From positions 119,348,021 to 119,412,020 of the forward strand of contig CM045767.1 of the NCBI GenBank assembly GCA_025200525.1: 64,000 nucleotides of DNA, in the 5' to 3' direction. Of this stretch, positions 59,858 to 64,000 are shown in pieces (position 1 is the first letter of the stretch; the number at the start of each line of letters is the position of its first letter). The position numbers and the translations under genes are program-made. The stretch comes from Camellia lanceoleosa. Its lineage: Eukaryota; Streptophyta; Magnoliopsida; Ericales; Theaceae. Below the pieces are notes generated by a model that saw nothing but the letters and a program-made list of their open reading frames with translations, was not told the DNA's origin and made no database searches.

Positions 59858-60664
59858 GGCCAGACCAAATTTTTCATTGTCGCCATTGATTATTTTACTA
59901 AGTGGGTAGAGGCAGAACCCCTTGCCACCATTACGGAGCGGAACACAACCAAGTTCATCTGGCAGTCGATCATTTGCAGATTTGGAATCCCCCAGGCCAT
60001 TGTCTCCGACAACGGCAAACAATTCGACAACACCAAGTACAGGAAGTTCTGTGCAGACCTCCAAATCCAACCATGTTTTTCTTCCCCCGGTCACCCCCAA
60101 GCCAATGGCCAAGTTGAAGTCACCAACCGTTCTCTTTTGAAGATTATCAAAACCAAGCTAGAAGCTGCTAAGGGGCTTTGGGCTGAAGAACTACCAAATG
60201 TACTCTGGGCTTACCGAACTACAGCTCTGACTCCCACTGGGGAAACCCCTTTCCGCTTAACATACGGCGCTGAGGTGGTTATTTCGGTAGAAGTCGGTCT
60301 GCCTACCCCTAGAGTTTTACATTCGGATCCAGCACTAACAGAAGAGCTCCGTCGGGCAGACCTGGACCTAATTGAAGAACTCAAAGAAACCACTGCTGTC
60401 AGACTGGCCTCATACCAATAGAAAATGAGAACACACTACAACCGCAAAGTCCGACCAAGGGAGTTTGCTGTAGGGGACCTCGTCTTAAGAGAAGCAACCC
60501 TTGCTACCAAAAATCCGATTGAGGGTAAACTGGCAGCCAAATGGGAGGGACCTTACGTTGTGAAAGCCTGACCACGTCTGGGCACTTACCGACTTCAGGA
60601 CATGGAAGGTCAAGATCTCCCCTACCCTTGGAACGTTGAACACCTGAAGTGCTACTTTCAATAA
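59858..60664 (+). pseudogene. Integrase core and C-terminus of gypsy element 2
   Basis: Continues in frame after the stop: IDYFTKWVEAEP, SDNGKQFDN and HPQANGQVEVTNRSL, which supply the D, D and E positions of the catalytic core. Then RKVRPREFAVGDLVLREA, a stop near 60568 and WNVEHLKCYFQ with TAA at 60662-60664. The opposite-strand frame here is a shadow. Confidence 0.9.
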
Positions 60665-60850
60665 GTTCCTACTGTTGTATTGCTCAGTTATTGTATTTTC
60701 TTTTTGATACATAATATAAACTTGGATCGACTGGATTACACTGTCCATGACAACAATTCTATATCTTAGCTATCTGTGTGTTGTCTTAATAACATTCTCA
60801 TTTGCAGCACTTATTACAAGCTTCAACCAGACCGAGCATCACTCCATAAG

Positions 60851-61050
60851 CCTCGGCTAGTCCGACCGTTAGAAGCCTCAGCCAGACTGAGCACTAGAAA
60901 CCTCGACCAGACTGAACACTAAAAGAGCCTCAGCCAGACTGAGCACTAAAAGCCTCAGCCAAATTGAGCACTAAAAGCCTCAGCCAGACCGAGCACTAGA
61001 AGCCTCGACTAGACCGAGCACTAAGAGCCTCTGCCAGACTGAGCATGAAG
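60851..61050. repeat. Minisatellite, 8 units of 25 bp, in gypsy element 2
   Basis: Units follow the pattern cctcagccagactgagcact plus aaaag or agaag, with one two-base insertion. It lies about 190 bp after the pol stop. Confidence 0.92.
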
Positions 61051-61841
61051 CACTCGGCTTACATAACAAGTCTTAGCCAAACCGAGCGCCACAGTTTCAG
61101 GGTCAGACTCAGTTACCTACAATGTCAGTAAATCATAGCTTTGCCCCAAATGAGAACGCATGCAGGGCTCGGTCAAGGCCACCCATGCAAATTCCATGCT
61201 TGTGGAATTAGTAGACACACTTAGTCACAATTCCAGCTCCAAATCTCTACACCACTCTTTGCTCAGTCGAATTCCAAAGACGTTCTTACACGTCTTCTTT
61301 ACAAGTCAAGTTATTTTCTTCTCAATCAAACTCTCACAAGTCAGCCTTTCTCCTCACAAACCATGCCTCACTCCATAAACCACTAACTTACTTGAGCAGT
61401 GTGGCAAACGCAAACTTATAATTTTACTACATTTTAAATTTCACTCTACATTGAGGAGTCCCTAACTTTACTCTGCATTGAGTTTTTATTATCTGCATTT
61501 AGTTTTTATTACAAGTTCAACTTCACTCTGCATTATTACAATTTCAATTTCACTCTGCATTGAGGAGTTCCTAACTTTACTCTGCATTGAGTTTTTATTA
61601 CAAGTCTAATTTCACTCTACATCGAGGAGTCCCTAAATTTACTCTGCACTCATTTTTTATTACAATTTCAATCCCACCCTATCTTGAGGAATTCCTAAAT
61701 TCAGTTTTTATCACAAGTTTATCACCAATTCTTATCACAAGTTTTCATCCATTTCAGACACACAAGCAAAAACAGTCAGATGCAAAATACAACTGAAATT
61801 TTATTTATCCACAACTTTGTACATAAGTTCATTACAAAAAA

Positions 61842-61872
<31 letters not shown>

Positions 61873-62100
61873 CACACCAACAACACAAAACAAGAACAAT
61901 TCCCTCATTCCTCCTCACTAGAGACGAGGTCTTCTTCTTCAATACCCTCGTCCAGGGGGGTTTGGGCCACATCGTCCTCACCAATTGTTACACTACTAAG
62001 GTCTAAGTCTGGGAACAGTTCTTCAGCTCTACGTTTGAACATCTTCCAGCCACTGTCCCAGAACTCAGCCATTTCGTGTTTGTAGAAGTCCGACTGCTAG
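61051..62100. repeat. 3' region of gypsy element 2 with further tandem words
   Basis: Between about 61435 and 61700 the words ttcactctgcattgaggagt, cctaactttactctgcat and gtttttattacaag recur three to four times at irregular spacing (about 61-110 bp). A poly(A)/(CA)n run is at 61837-61877. No gene is supported on either strand here. Confidence 0.6.
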
Positions 62101-64000
62101 AAGCTCTCAATGACTTCTGCTTCAGTTCTGCCTCCAGTGGTCATCCTCGATGGGCCCGCCCCTCCAGACTCTTGCCTAGCCAAGCTATTGGCGACTGCAA
62201 CATCAACTGCCATCTGCAATTCAGCAGACCCTTTGAACTGCTCCATCTTTGCGGCCTTACAGATCGGGGTAAGTTGCCTTTCAGAGGGTCGCCTTTCGAG
62301 GTCATTCGCCTCTCTTCGTCCAGCTTCTTCTGTAGGGTCGCCCTTTCAGACGCAGCCTTAGCCCTCTCCTCCTCCAACTCCTTCTCCAGGCTCTTCTTTT
62401 CCGCCGTTGCCTTGGCTCTCTCTGCTTCTCACTCCTTCTGAAGTCTCCCCCTCTTCTCCACTGCCTTGGCACGCTCGTCTTCCAACTCCTTCTTCAGATC
62501 GCCAATCTTCACATCTGCCTCATCTTTCTGCCTGACCAGCTCTTCGTTACTGTTCATTGCCTCTTCATGTCGTTCGACTGCAACTGCGCAAGCTTTTTGG
62601 GCCTTATCCAACCTCTTCTGCTCGCTAGCCAGTTGGAACTCGAGCGACACAACCTGGCGGTGTGTGCCTCCAGCTCCACCTTCACTGCTTGCAGATCAGC
62701 GTGGGCAGTCTCCCAACTCGCACTTTCCTTCTTCAAGTTGGCAAACTGAGTCTTGGCCTCATCTGCCTTGAGTTTCACAGCCCCCGCCTTCCTCACAGAG
62801 CCCCTGCTAAGGTGGTTACCTTCATCTGAGCGGAGCATAACCTCCTCAATAGCTCAGCCTCGTTGAATCTGGATGTTGAGCGAAAGGCTGCCTTTTCTAC
62901 AATCCTCACCAGGCGGTCTGCCCCTGCCCTGGCTAGGCCTTCTTCTTCCTTCAGCCACCCAGCCACCGCACAAGCGTGGTAGATCGTTGTAGTCAGACTG
63001 ACTCCCCCTCTTTGGAGTGTAAGACCCCCCTGGGGCTGTTCTTCCCTCCTTGGCCCAGGGCCAATTGCCCCATCTTCTACTTGCCCTTCAGGGGCGGCCC
63101 TCGCGACCCCTGTGACAATCGCCGCCACTACTGGAACCACTTCTATGCCCTCTGAGACGATGTCTACCACTCCTGGGGCACTCACTCTTCTTGGGGTCTC
63201 CCCCACTTCCCCCCCTCTGCCTCCTTGGCCATATTGGTTTCCTTTACCCTCGTCTCCATCCTCCTCTTCTGGGCAGGCTCTTCTTCACTCCGCCTCACCC
63301 TCTTCTTCTTCTTCACCACGCCTAACGCCTCCATCTCCTTCAAAGACCTCTCCTTCAAAGGGTCTATTGGGGGCGGTCGTGGCACAAATTCGCCTAAGTC
63401 TTTCTCTCTCAAGGGTTTGGGGCGAGGTCGAATCCTCTCCCTTGTAACTGGTTTTGGTGGTCGGTCGGCCTGGGACTCTTTGAATTTTTGGGCTTTCGCA
63501 AGGATGGTCTGATCCTCCACCTCTTGAGCCCTTCTCCTCACCTCCAACTCCGCTCGGTCGAGGTCCCCACCGCTCGGCTGTGGACCCAACCCTGCCTCAA
63601 ACAATGTAGACAGTTGAACGAGCTCGTCCCATTTGGGCCCCTTCTTTCTCCCTCCACTCCTTTACCCTCTTCAACATCTCCTCTGATGTTGCTCCCAGCT
63701 TTGGCTCCATCGACTTGGTGGGCACCTTTCAAATGGTGCGCACTCCAACTCCTCCACTGGCAGACACATAAAACCACCATGGTCTCCACTCCTTGATCGA
63801 CGACGGCAACCCCGCCACCAGCCCTTTCCCTGCTGCTGCTTGCAGAGTGACCCAAGTCTCTTGCTGTCCCGAGGCCTTGTAGCATGCGAAGAATTCGTCC
63901 ACTGTCATGGCCGCCCCTTCGTTCGCCTTTGGCTAGGCATTTGAACAGGACAGCAAGATCTTCCACGCATTGGGCATTAGTTGGTCCGGCGCCACCTCCA
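62100..64000 (-). pseudogene. Opposite-strand ORF of gypsy element 2, Transposase_28-like, cut by the window end
   Basis: Runs against gag-pol. Starting upstream of the window it reads EVAPDQLMPNAWKILLSC, then MTVDEFFACYKASGQQETWV and GLPSSIKEWRPWWFYVSASG, in one frame with two stops. A shift near 63600 leads to LFEAGLGPQPSGGDLDRAEL and a long Lys/Arg/Glu-rich part (63604-63182). Coiled-coil-like frames then follow at 62838-62554, 62650-62429 and 62377-62141. The layout (globular, basic, coiled coil) mirrors the opposite-strand ORF of element 1. Decayed; role unknown. Confidence 0.75.

Larger units (their letters stand above)
54641..64000 (+). mobile_element. Tat-like Ty3/gypsy LTR retrotransposon 2, cut by the window end
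   Basis: On the plus strand: 5' LTR 54641-55216, primer site 55217-55235, gag from 55436, protease, reverse transcriptase, RNase H, integrase to 60664, a 25-bp minisatellite, and an opposite-strand ORF from 62100 beyond 64000. The 3' LTR must lie past the window. Coding parts are better preserved than in element 1, with long frames (398 residues in the RNase H-integrase part), but stops at 57267, 57767, 59855, 60419 and 60568 and a missing block in the reverse transcriptase make it defective. A different family from element 1, but with the same layout. Confidence 0.9.

Noticed and set aside
62110..63796. Plus-strand frames rich in Ser, Pro and Leu
   Set aside because: They are reverse-frame shadows of the Glu/Lys/Arg-rich opposite-strand ORF on the minus strand.

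Overview
The window looks like nuclear DNA of a eudicot plant, probably one with a repeat-rich genome. It is AT-rich, its genes have spliced introns with GT/AG borders, and it holds plant-type non-LTR and Tat-like Ty3/gypsy retrotransposons, a plant hAT transposon, Helitron-like ends, MITEs and a tRNA-derived SINE. Nothing bacterial or viral is visible. I cannot name the species.

Only two host protein genes are well supported. (1) A minus-strand WD40-repeat gene of the plant WDR44-like family (10690-21140, seven coding exons) ends intact, but its large first exon shows three changes of reading frame. Its last intron is about 6.6 kb because a decayed LINE retrotransposon (about 11.8-17.73 kb) lies inside it. 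(2) A minus-strand, single-exon CDK inhibitor of the SIAMESE-RELATED (SMR) family lies at 28787-29257, with a TATA box and a CT-rich leader. Two more gene starts are weak: an orphan first exon behind TGGGCT/AGCCCA promoter motifs (7793-7818) and a possible 27-residue spliced peptide (51908-52129).

The rest is mostly mobile DNA. 0-7.6 kb: AT-rich spacer with foldback elements and an hAT MITE with a perfect 8-bp target duplication. 21.6-31.4 kb: spacer with several foldback MITEs, one with a perfect 9-bp duplication, around the SMR gene. 31.7-35.2 kb: a decayed hAT transposon of the ZMYM1-like type. 36.7-37.85 kb: a foldback with a SINE between its arms. 37.93-50.72 kb: two tandem Helitron-like copies, the second split by a complete minus-strand Tat-like gypsy element (39322-50180, both LTRs present). 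54.64 kb to the window end: a second, plus-strand Tat-like gypsy element whose 3' LTR lies beyond the window.

The most interesting shared architecture is in the two gypsy elements. Each has, downstream of pol, a minisatellite (8 units of about 65 bp in one, 8 units of 25 bp in the other), followed by a decayed open reading frame on the opposite strand, resembling the 'putative gypsy type transposon' family (Transposase_28) known from Tat-lineage elements. I found no clear previously undescribed defence or metabolic system. The antisense ORFs, the 3' minisatellites and the nested insertions are the features most worth following.
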